Part shown: piece by piece, positions 56,781-64,000 of the stretch | Layout: each line of letters opens with the position of its first letter | Numbering within the stretch: the first letter of the stretch is position 1 | Assembly: GCF_015207425.1 (NCBI RefSeq) | Contig: NZ_JADEWZ010000004.1 | Coordinates: 1-64,000, forward strand | Origin: Lusitaniella coriacea LEGE 07157 | GTDB taxonomy: Bacteria; Cyanobacteriota; Cyanobacteriia; Cyanobacteriales; Spirulinaceae | Direction: 5' to 3' | DNA: 64,000 bases | Made by a program: the position numbers and the translations under genes | Notes under the pieces: model-generated | What the model was told of the DNA's origin: nothing | What the model saw: the letters and a program-made list of their open reading frames with translations, nothing else | Databases searched by the model: none

Positions 56781-57086
56781 ATGTAGAGTAGGTTAGGTGA
56801 CAATTCAATACATATCGACTTATTTATTTTTCTATTCGCCATAACCCACCACAACTCTTTTTAAGCTTTTAAGTAGATCGCATCAGTTCAATTGAGTTGA
56901 ATGACACTGATTTGATGCTGGTGGGCATTGCCCACCCTACGTTTTAATGGGATTTGGTTCAACTAATTCTGATATGTAGGGTGGGTTAGGCAACAACTTA
57001 ATAGATATCGACTTATTGATTTTTTTACTCGCCGTAACCCACCAAAACTCCTTTTAAGTAGATTGCGTTAATTCAATTGAGTTGAG
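56781..57086. repeat. Duplicated segment with palindromic GGTGGGC repeat, between ghaB and ghaA
   Basis: Two similar units about 193 bp apart: 56781-56902 and 56974-57086. Each starts near GTAGGGTGGGTTAGG, passes CATATCGACTTATT/GATATCGACTTATT and the inverted CGTAACCCACC, and ends TTCAATTGAGTTGA. The second unit ends inside the ghaA 3' end, so the first carries a copy of the last ghaA codons. The palindrome GGTGGGCATTGCCCACC (56920-56936) lies between. A related palindrome sits at 57451-57473 in front of ghaA. Confidence 0.75.
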
Positions 57087-57431
57087 TGAATACTCAAGTC
57101 GCTCAATTTTAAGTTCTCGTCCGGAACGAATATCTTCCATTGGAGAATGGCAAGTTGGACAAGCATAATATAATCCAATTGTTGGTTTGTATTCCTGTTG
57201 GCATGGATGACAAAAGGCGATTAAAGGCGTTTCTTTGATTTCGAGAGTTGCGCCTTCTAAAAAGGTGTTTCGCATTTGTACTTCAAAGGCAAATTGCAAA
57301 CTCATTGGTTCAACACAGGTGAATTGTCCGACGATGAGATGGACTTTTTTGATTTTGGGTTTTTCGGGTTGCTCTTCCCACCACTCTTTGATGGTGAGAA
57401 AGAGAGATTTTGTCATGTCGGTTTCGTGCAT
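57054..57431 (-). CDS. ghaA: HypA-type nickel chaperone, guanidine hydrolase accessory protein
   Basis: A 125-residue HypA/HybF-family protein. MHETDMTKS gives the nickel-binding N-terminus (His2, Glu3). The zinc site is the two C-x2-C pairs in AFCHPCQQEY and YYACPTCHSP. ATG 57431 was chosen so that the protein begins MHE, as the nickel site requires; an upstream in-frame start would bury it. It works with the HypB-type GTPase downstream. The C-terminus lies in duplicated repeat DNA. Neighbours point to guanidine hydrolase, not hydrogenase, as the client. Confidence 0.88.
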   Translation of the reverse strand: MHETDMTKSLFLTIKEWWEEQPEKPKIKKVHLIVGQFTCVEPMSLQFAFEVQMRNTFLEGATLEIKETPLIAFCHPCQQEYKPTIGLYYACPTCHSPMEDIRSGRELKIERLEYSLNSIELTQST

Positions 57432-57476
57432 GGTTTTTAATCTCGTATTTTGTAGAGTGGGCAATACCCACCATTT

Positions 57477-58235
57477 TTAAGTTAGGAAAACAGTCGTTTT
57501 ATAGTATAAATAAACCAATTCTTTTCGATCGCTATAACGATCGTGCAGTTCTGTGAGATTAGCAACAAGTTTTTGATGCTCCACTCCTTCTTTGGGTAAA
57601 TAGGATGTACTCATTGCCAAACCGACTAAGCTTTCTTTATTTAAGGCTTTTTGATGGGTGAAAGTCTGTTGAGTTAGGTTAGGAATGAGCAATTTCAAGG
57701 GTCTAAAATCTCCTTCTTTTAAACGAGAGTGAGCGGGATGCCGATTGGCGAAATTAGCGACGATCTTTCCGTGTTCTCGTGTAAATTCATCTTTTCCATT
57801 CACATCGCGATCGTTCCAAACCAGTGCGAGTTTTCCGGTTAGTTTCAGAATGCGATCAAACTCTTCTAAAGTGGGTTCGGGATCGAACCAGTGGAAAGAT
57901 TGAAAACAAGCAATTAAATCGATAGAATGCTTGGGAAGGTCGGTTTTTTCTGCACTGCTGTTGCGAAATTCAATAAGGGGATGTGGAACCGCACATTCTT
58001 GCATTGCTAGATTGGGTTCGATGGCAAACACTTTTATTCCCCTTTCTGCCAATAAACGAGAGGAAATCCCCGTTCCCGCACCAACATCAGCCGCGATTGG
58101 TTGGGCTATATCTTGAAGACTATTTAAGATACAATCGATCGCGTTTGGTGGATAGGTTGGGCGGTAGTTGGCATAATCCTGTGCGCGATCGCGAAATCGC
58201 TCTTTAGGATTCATTTGAGAGAGGAGTTTTGCCAT
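57477..58235 (-). CDS. Class I SAM-dependent methyltransferase
   Basis: A 252-residue methyltransferase. Motif I is IAADVGAGTGISSRLLAERG, followed by VFAIEPNLAMQE and the motif IV-like IDLIACFQSFHWFDPE. The N-terminal FRDRAQDYANYRPTYPP is typical of the YcgJ/Methyltransf_11 type. Substrate unknown. It starts 2 bp after the gdmH stop and precedes ghaA by 45 bp, so it is inside the guanidine operon. Methylation or sensing of a guanidine compound is possible, but this is speculation. Confidence 0.85.
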   Translation of the reverse strand: MAKLLSQMNPKERFRDRAQDYANYRPTYPPNAIDCILNSLQDIAQPIAADVGAGTGISSRLLAERGIKVFAIEPNLAMQECAVPHPLIEFRNSSAEKTDLPKHSIDLIACFQSFHWFDPEPTLEEFDRILKLTGKLALVWNDRDVNGKDEFTREHGKIVANFANRHPAHSRLKEGDFRPLKLLIPNLTQQTFTHQKALNKESLVGLAMSTSYLPKEGVEHQKLVANLTELHDRYSDRKELVYLYYKTTVFLT

Positions 58236-58237
58236 AT

Positions 58238-59422
58238 TTAAGACCAATTATCGGGAGGATCGGGTTTCGCTTCGGGATGAATATAAGCGGGGGTTTCTTG
58301 CCTTGGTAATTGTCCGGAAATAACAAGATGTGCCATCGTGTCGCAAATTACGCGAGTTGCCATTAATGAAGTCATATCGCTGACATCATAAGGAGGTGAA
58401 ACTTCAACCACTTCCAAACCACAAATCGGTGCATTTTGTACGATTTTTTTGAGTAAATAAAGGGCTTCTCTCGGCATCAAACCACCCGGTTCGGGCCATC
58501 CGGTTCCAGGGACAAATCCCGCATCAATACAATCAATATCAAAACTAATCCACACGCAATCTGTCCCATCCATTGCCCGTTCTAAGGCAAAGTCTGCGGC
58601 AGCATCCAAACCCATTTCTGTAATGTCAGTTACCGTTAGAATATTTGTTGCCCGTTCTCGACAAATCTTGACTCCTTGACGGGGAACTTGCCAGCCACCA
58701 ATTCCCAATTGAACGAGGTTTTTTGCAGGGGCGTTTTGAATGTTTGTTGCATGAAACCAAGGGCAAGTGTGCATTCTTTCGTCGAGGTCGGTTTCTTGAG
58801 TATCGACATGGCGATCGAAGTGAATAATCCCGACTTTTTTATCGCCTAAATGACGACAAATTCCCCTCACTGTTGGAAAACCAATCGAATGATCTCCCCC
58901 TAAAAGAATGGGAAATGCGCCAGAACTAAAAACGTGAGCAACTCCTTTTGAAATTTGGTCGAAAGACTTTTCATTATTTGCCGGAATGGTGAAAATATCG
59001 CCTACATCGCAGAGGGTTATTTGTTCGCGCAAATCGACACCCAATTCAAAATTATAGGGGGTATAAAGAGCCGAAATGCGACGAATTCCTTGGGGTCCAA
59101 AACGGGTTCCAGGACGATAGGTGGTTCCGGAGTCGTGGGGAACGCCAACAATCGCCACGTCGTATTTCCCAACTTTCCGCACATCTTCGAGATAAGGTGC
59201 TTTGAGAAAGGTGTTAATTCCCGCGTAGTGGGGGAGTTCGCCGCGAGAAAAGGTGGGGATCGCGCGATCGCGGATACTCTCTGCTGCTTCTAAACCCAAT
59301 TCTAAGCCGCGATCCACTTCTTGCTGCCATCCCGTCATGGGTAGGTGCGTTTCGCGTTCTAAGGCGCGTTGAGCTTCGGTGGAATCTCCGTTGGGCGGTT
59401 GAAAGGGCGGACGATCGGTCAT
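58238..59422 (-). CDS. gdmH: Ni-dependent guanidine hydrolase (ureohydrolase family)
   Basis: A 394-residue member of the arginase/agmatinase family. Metal ligands are in LLGGDHSIGF, IIHFDRHVDT and SFDIDCIDAGF. At about 390 residues, with a long N-terminal extension (about 1-80), it matches the guanidine hydrolase of Synechocystis (Sll1077) rather than agmatinases of about 310. It hydrolyses guanidine to urea and ammonia and needs nickel from GhaA/GhaB. A guanidine-I riboswitch lies 77 bp before the start and both chaperones follow. Automatic pipelines often name such proteins agmatinase; the context argues against that. Confidence 0.92.
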   Translation of the reverse strand: MTDRPPFQPPNGDSTEAQRALERETHLPMTGWQQEVDRGLELGLEAAESIRDRAIPTFSRGELPHYAGINTFLKAPYLEDVRKVGKYDVAIVGVPHDSGTTYRPGTRFGPQGIRRISALYTPYNFELGVDLREQITLCDVGDIFTIPANNEKSFDQISKGVAHVFSSGAFPILLGGDHSIGFPTVRGICRHLGDKKVGIIHFDRHVDTQETDLDERMHTCPWFHATNIQNAPAKNLVQLGIGGWQVPRQGVKICRERATNILTVTDITEMGLDAAADFALERAMDGTDCVWISFDIDCIDAGFVPGTGWPEPGGLMPREALYLLKKIVQNAPICGLEVVEVSPPYDVSDMTSLMATRVICDTMAHLVISGQLPRQETPAYIHPEAKPDPPDNWS

Positions 59423-59498
59423 AATGCTTTTTTGTGTTAATTTGGAAAAACTGAAAAAACCCAGAAGAGTTTCAATAACGCGATCGCGCTATTAAAAA

Positions 59499-59612
59499 CA
59501 CCTCCCGGGCTTTTTTCCCGCCGTGTAGTTGCCTAGAAAACTAGGTCAACTTGTTTCTCTCGGACCAGACATTTAAAGGTTAATCCTTTAAATCGGAACC
59601 CTAGAAACCACT
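59499..59612 (-). promoter_or_regulatory. Guanidine-I (ykkC) riboswitch
   Basis: On the minus strand, in order: TTTCTAGGGTTCCG, a variable hairpin (TTTAAAGG/CCTTTAAA), CTGGTCCGAGAGAAAC, a hairpin (CCTAG-TTTT-CTAGG), ACACGGCGGGAAAAAAGCCC and GGGAGGT. These are the conserved aptamer parts of the guanidine-I class, in the right order and spacing. It sits in the leader of gdmH and should raise expression when guanidine is present. An HIP1-centred hairpin and a T run (about 59455-59492) follow and may be the expression platform. Confidence 0.95.
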
Positions 59613-59642
59613 ATTTTTTGAGACATCGAAAACAAGATTAAA

Positions 59643-59795
59643 GCAATTCGCGATCGCGCGAGATTGAAAGCCTAACTCTATTTAGCTCAAGAGAAGAATC
59701 AACCTCTCGCCAATCAAGAAATTGCCATTGACGAATTTACCCGAAGACAACAATTCGTGAAAAATCAAACAGATCGTTTTGTTACTGAATGTTGA
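59643..59795 (+). pseudogene. Possible small decayed coding fragment
   Basis: In one frame the DNA reads AIRDRARLKA, a TAA, then LYLAQEKNQPLANQEIAIDE followed by FTRRQQFVKNQTDRF and a TGA. It has no start codon and one internal stop. Composition and amphipathic pattern look coding, unlike the surroundings. It lies in the 59613-59966 gap between the riboswitch and the divergent tocopherol cyclase gene, where nothing else was recognised. It could be chance. Confidence 0.3.
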
Positions 59796-59921
59796 CTTTA
59801 TAGTTGTTGTTATTTTTATCAAAAAGGGAAGAGAAGAACAGTATTTAATGTTACAAAATTAGCGGGCAGTTCGCTCAAAACTGGTATTTGTGCTTAATGT
59901 GTATTGGCTTTAAGTTCCTAA

Positions 59922-61031
<1,110 letters not shown>

Positions 61032-61099
61032 GCGGTTAGCATCGAGTAGTGTTTTTTTCCGCGCGATCTATACTTGCAGATACAATTTCTTGTAGCCTA

Positions 61100-61792
61100 A
61101 TGAATGACAAAATTATCGTTCCTTTAGACGTACCCACTCTTGACGGCGCGATCGCGCTACTCGATCGATTGCCCCAAGTGAGCTTCTGGAAAGTGGGGTT
61201 AGAGCTATTTATCAGTACGGGAACCGATATTCTCAAAATCCTTAAGGAACGAGACAAACGCATTTTCCTCGACCTCAAACTTCACGATATCCCCAACACC
61301 GTTGCAGGAGCTTGTCGCGCCGCAGCAAAGCACGATGTTGATTTTCTCACAATCCACGCTACAGCCGGACGCGCTGCCCTGCAAGCGGCATTAGATGGCG
61401 TTCGGGGGAGCAAAACCCAACTCCTCGCCGTTACCCTTCTCACCAGTCTCGATGCTCGCGAACTCGCCTTCGATCTCAAAGTTCCCCTTGAATTGCCGGA
61501 ATACGCCCTACACATGGCTTTGCTCGCTGAGGAAACCGGAATTCACGGTGCGGTTTGTTCTCCTAGGGAAGTTTCCCAATTACAACGAGTGTGCGGCGAC
61601 GATTTTACTTTTGTTTGTCCCGGCGTGCGTCCCACGGGTTCGGCAATTGGCGACCAGCGACGAGTGATGACCCCCTCCCAGGCGCTCAAAGCAGGGGCAA
61701 CCTATTTGGTGATCGGACGACCGATTACCGCCGCTAGCGATCCCATCGCCGCTTGGGAGCAAATTTGTCAGGAGATGGAGAGTGTTTCTTAG
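61100..61792 (+). CDS. pyrF: Orotidine 5'-phosphate decarboxylase
   Basis: A 230-residue TIM-barrel enzyme for the last step of UMP synthesis. The catalytic Asp/Lys array is [13 protein letters not shown]. Further blocks are [20 protein letters not shown] at the N-terminus, [22 protein letters not shown] and [14 protein letters not shown], which bind phosphate. ATG 61100 ([10 protein letters not shown]) was chosen; the frame extends 51 bp upstream, but those residues do not resemble the family. Confidence 0.96.
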   Translation: MNDKIIVPLDVPTLDGAIALLDRLPQVSFWKVGLELFISTGTDILKILKERDKRIFLDLKLHDIPNTVAGACRAAAKHDVDFLTIHATAGRAALQAALDGVRGSKTQLLAVTLLTSLDARELAFDLKVPLELPEYALHMALLAEETGIHGAVCSPREVSQLQRVCGDDFTFVCPGVRPTGSAIGDQRRVMTPSQALKAGATYLVIGRPITAASDPIAAWEQICQEMESVS

Positions 61793-61858
61793 GGTTCAAG
61801 ATTTAGATTACATCTGATATGGATGAAGACGACTCGTGAGGATATCCGACCCGCCTCA

Positions 61859-61886
61859 TAATTGCGAATTGCGAATTGCGAATTGG
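61859..61886. repeat. Tandem heptamer AATTGCG (about four units)
   Basis: Four near-perfect AATTGCG units just before the exported-protein gene at 61902. This is a short tandem repeat of the kind common in filamentous cyanobacteria. It may affect the spacing of the downstream promoter. Confidence 0.7.
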
Positions 61887-61901
61887 TAATTGTTCTACCC
61901 T

Positions 61902-62453
61902 ATGGTGTTTAAGCACAATATTTTAATTGGATTAACGATCGCGTGCTGGAATATTCCTGGCGCGATCGCGCAAACTCATATAACCTGTCCGACAGATGTG
62001 GAAACCCTGACCCAATTCATGTTGCGAGACTTACCGGGTTATGCCAATCGCGTGAGTCAGCGATCGCGCATTCTCAATGTTCCCGGCGATCGTTACTCCA
62101 ACTCCATCATCCTCGCCGGACGCGCCGAATTTGAACCCCTCCCCCTCAATCCCCTGCAAACCGCTCAAATTGAAGAAGCCAGCGAACTCGAACCGCCCCA
62201 ACAAATCTTTTTTACCACCCTCGAACGGCATTTCACCGATAAAAAAATCTACAACACCCAAAACTATCACTGGCTCTTCCTCACGTCCACAGAAAGCGGT
62301 TGGCGATTGGCACTCATTTTCACTCAATTCGGCTCCTCCGATCCCGAAAGACCGCCCCTCCCGCCCAGGGAAACCCGTAATGGCATTGTGGGTCAAGGAG
62401 TACAAATTTGGTTGAGGGACTGTCGCGCGGGAGCAATTCGCGCCTCTGATTAA
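61902..62453 (+). CDS. Exported protein of unknown function
   Basis: A 183-residue protein with a signal peptide (KHNILIGLTIACWNIPGAIAQ, cut near residue 22). The mature part begins with a Cys-containing segment, ITCPTDVETLTQFMLRDLPGY. It continues with NSIILAGRAEFEPLPL, YHWLFLTSTESGWRLALIFTQFG and a final QIWLRDCRAGAIRA. Two cysteines (about 28 and 174) could pair. The pattern recalls small cyanobacterial periplasmic proteins, but I cannot name the family. ATG 61902 was chosen over one four codons earlier. Confidence 0.65.
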   Translation: MVFKHNILIGLTIACWNIPGAIAQTHITCPTDVETLTQFMLRDLPGYANRVSQRSRILNVPGDRYSNSIILAGRAEFEPLPLNPLQTAQIEEASELEPPQQIFFTTLERHFTDKKIYNTQNYHWLFLTSTESGWRLALIFTQFGSSDPERPPLPPRETRNGIVGQGVQIWLRDCRAGAIRASD

Positions 62454-62617
62454 GTTCAACCGACCGTTTGCCCTGTCTACCGGACAGATCGAGCAACTTT
62501 TTCCTTGGAACCCTCTTGGCTGACTGCTGAAAGCTGCCCCATTAACGAACCCACACCTGCCAAAAACCGTCGCAGTTCTTATCATAAAAGTAGAACTGTT
62601 TTCTCTCAACGCGCCCC

Positions 62618-63094
62618 ATGAATAACAATCGTCTTGTTGTCTCCTACATTCTCTGGTTAGCTTGCTTTATGGGTTTTGGCGGTTTGCATCGCCTCTACAA
62701 CGGCAAAATTGGAACGGGGTTATTATGGTTCTTTACCTGGGGATTGTGTGGCATCGGACAGTTCATCGATCTCTTTTTAATCCCAAGTGTTGTCGAAGAA
62801 CACGATCTCAGGCTGCAAGCGCGATCGGGACGCTTGCCTCAACCCCTTCCCATTCCGCGTGCCACGCCGACTCCTCGCGCCGTTCCCCCCACCAAAGACC
62901 AATTGACCCTCAATCTTTTAAAAGCCGCCCAAAAGCGCGGGGGCAAAATTTCTGTCACTCAAGCCGTTTTGGACACGGGAGCGAGTTTTCCCGAAGTGGA
63001 GAAAATTTTGCAAGAAATGGTCAAAGGCGGTTATGCCGACCCGGAAAACGATCCCAGTAGCGGGATTGTGATTTACAATTTTTTGGAACTTTAG
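62618..63094 (+). CDS. TM2-domain protein
   Basis: A 158-residue protein. The TM2 domain (about 5-55) has two helices around the conserved FGGLHRLYNGKIGTGLLWFFTWG, with the D-x-F-type signature after GIGQFIDLFLIP. A Pro/Arg linker follows. A C-terminal part (about 95-158, LTLNLLKAAQKRGGKISVTQAVLDTGASFPEVEKILQEMVKGGYA) resembles a small winged helix. The combination is seen in cyanobacteria; its function is unknown. ATG 62618 begins MNNNRLVV. Confidence 0.83.
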   Translation: MNNNRLVVSYILWLACFMGFGGLHRLYNGKIGTGLLWFFTWGLCGIGQFIDLFLIPSVVEEHDLRLQARSGRLPQPLPIPRATPTPRAVPPTKDQLTLNLLKAAQKRGGKISVTQAVLDTGASFPEVEKILQEMVKGGYADPENDPSSGIVIYNFLEL

Positions 63095-63169
63095 GCATTC
63101 TGAAGCGAAGAAACGCGATCGCCCTACAATAGTTTCATTCTTCCTCAAGCATTCATTTCTTCTGAGATT

Positions 63170-64000
63170 GTGGCGAAAGTTGTTCTAGAAAAGGTGTACA
63201 AAAGCTTTCCGAGTCGGACGGGTCAACCGGACGACAGCACCGAAGTGGGTGTGGCAAAAACTGGGGGTGCCAGTGTTTTGCGCTGTATCGACCTTACGGT
63301 TAAAGAAAGCGAGTTTCTGGTGTTGGTGGGCCCGTCGGGATGCGGTAAAAGTACGCTCCTGCGAACGATCGCGGGATTAGAAGAAGTGACGGCGGGAAAT
63401 ATTTGGGTGGGCGATCGCGTGGTGAACGATCTGCCTCCCAAAGAGCGAGATATTGCAATGGTGTTTCAAAGTTACGCGCTGTATCCCCATCTCAGCGTTT
63501 ATGACAATATTGCTTTTGGGTTGCGGCGCAGGAATTGGGATGCCAGGAGAACACCCGAAAGATTTTCCCTCAAACAGCGATTGCGTCAATGGGGAGAGCC
63601 AGTATTAGAAGAAGTGACGCGATCGTTTCCCAAGGGTTTGAACTACCATCCAGAACGAGAAGCCGCGATCGCGCGACAAGTCCGCGAGGTTGCCCGATTG
63701 CTGCAAATCGAACCCCTTTTGCAACGGCGACCCAAACAACTCTCCGGGGGACAAAAACAACGGGTTGCCCTGGGGCGCGCGATCGCGCGCAATCCCCAAG
63801 TCTTTTTGATGGACGAACCCCTCTCCAACCTGGATGCGGCACTGCGCGCCCAAACCCGCACGCAAATCGTACAGTTGCAAAAGCGTTTGGGAATCACCAC
63901 CCTGTATGTCACCCACGATCAAACCGAAGCCATGACAATGGGCGATCGCATTGCGGTGATGAATCGCGGCGAAATTCAACAGGTGGCAAAACCCCTCGAA
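63170..64000 (+). CDS. Sugar-type ABC transporter ATPase (MalK/UgpC class), truncated by window end
   Basis: 277 codons of a carbohydrate-importer ATPase, open to the right edge. Beginning at GTG ([13 protein letters not shown]), it has Walker [13 protein letters not shown]-loop [21 protein letters not shown], signature [16 protein letters not shown], Walker [14 protein letters not shown] and switch [11 protein letters not shown] roughly 60-residue insertion lies between Q-loop and signature, rich in Arg and Glu ([14 protein letters not shown] onward). It enlarges the helical domain and may be a cyanobacterial feature. A further insertion of about 20 residues precedes Walker A. The regulatory C-terminal domain is beyond the window. 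Confidence 0.9.
   Translation, partial: MAKVVLEKVYKSFPSRTGQPDDSTEVGVAKTGGASVLRCIDLTVKESEFLVLVGPSGCGKSTLLRTIAGLEEVTAGNIWVGDRVVNDLPPKERDIAMVFQSYALYPHLSVYDNIAFGLRRRNWDARRTPERFSLKQRLRQWGEPVLEEVTRSFPKGLNYHPEREAAIARQVREVARLLQIEPLLQRRPKQLSGGQKQRVALGRAIARNPQVFLMDEPLSNLDAALRAQTRTQIVQLQKRLGITTLYVTHDQTEAMTMGDRIAVMNRGEIQQVAKPLE

Noticed and set aside
56025-57431. Hydrogenase maturation role for HypA and HypB
   Set aside because: No hydrogenase or other hyp genes are in the window; the client is more likely the neighbouring nickel-dependent guanidine hydrolase.
58238-59422. Agmatinase annotation
   Set aside because: Length, riboswitch and nickel-chaperone neighbours all favour guanidine hydrolase.

Overview
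The window is a cyanobacterial chromosome segment. The evidence is the very frequent GCGATCGC (HIP1-type) octamer, psbX and ycf66 of photosystem II neighbourhoods, the CO2-uptake NDH-1 genes ndhF3-ndhD3-cupA-cupS, tocopherol cyclase, SphS/PhoU and several dispersed repeat families typical of large filamentous cyanobacteria. I cannot name a species. No rRNA or tRNA gene was recognised.

Layout. 1-4.9 kb: end of a double ABC ATPase, DUF72 protein, glycosyltransferase and small exported proteins. 4.9-6.6 kb: GH13 amylase. 6.6-16.9 kb: a defence island built around a type III-B (Cmr) CRISPR system. It has a 3' remnant of cmr3, then cmr4, a cmr5-like small subunit, a VapBC pair inserted on the opposite strand, a double-RAMP Cmr6/Cmr1-like protein, a CARF protein, a five-repeat CRISPR array read leftward from a recognisable promoter, a 324-bp multi-hairpin element with terminal inverted repeats, a WYL-type regulator overlapping a RelA/SpoT-type HD hydrolase, and a protein with two Csx3 domains plus a P-loop ATPase domain. 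No cas10/cmr2, cas1, cas2 or cas6 is in the window. The amylase gene runs directly into the cmr3 remnant, as if cmr2 and most of cmr3 had been deleted. What remains is a backbone without its cyclic-oligoadenylate synthase, next to two proteins of the families that bind or destroy that messenger.

17-31 kb: radical-SAM protein, DICT/HD-GYP-like sensor, the CO2-uptake operon, phytochelatin-synthase-like protease and an eight-PAS histidine kinase. 31-40 kb: YggT, psbX, Ycf66, two TolB-like lipoproteins, biotin carboxylase, nucleoside transporter, a Pro-rich exported protein and a histidine kinase with an ethylene-receptor-type membrane domain. 40-54 kb: GatD-like amidotransferase, MutS, PhoU and SphS, MgtE, hemE, an epimerase and a predicted outer-membrane protein. 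54-59.6 kb (minus strand): a guanidine-utilisation cluster headed by a clear guanidine-I riboswitch, with guanidine hydrolase, methyltransferase, HypA/HypB-type nickel chaperones and a sodium/solute symporter. 60-64 kb: tocopherol cyclase, pyrF, a TM2 protein and the start of a sugar-type ABC ATPase.

A family of about 100-bp repeats with inverted ends (here R1, at least eight copies) runs through the window. In two places it appears to supply the ribosome-binding site and start codon of a gene, both times in the CRISPR island, and in a third it supplies the last codons of a gene. Family assignments come from reading motifs by eye; no database search was run.
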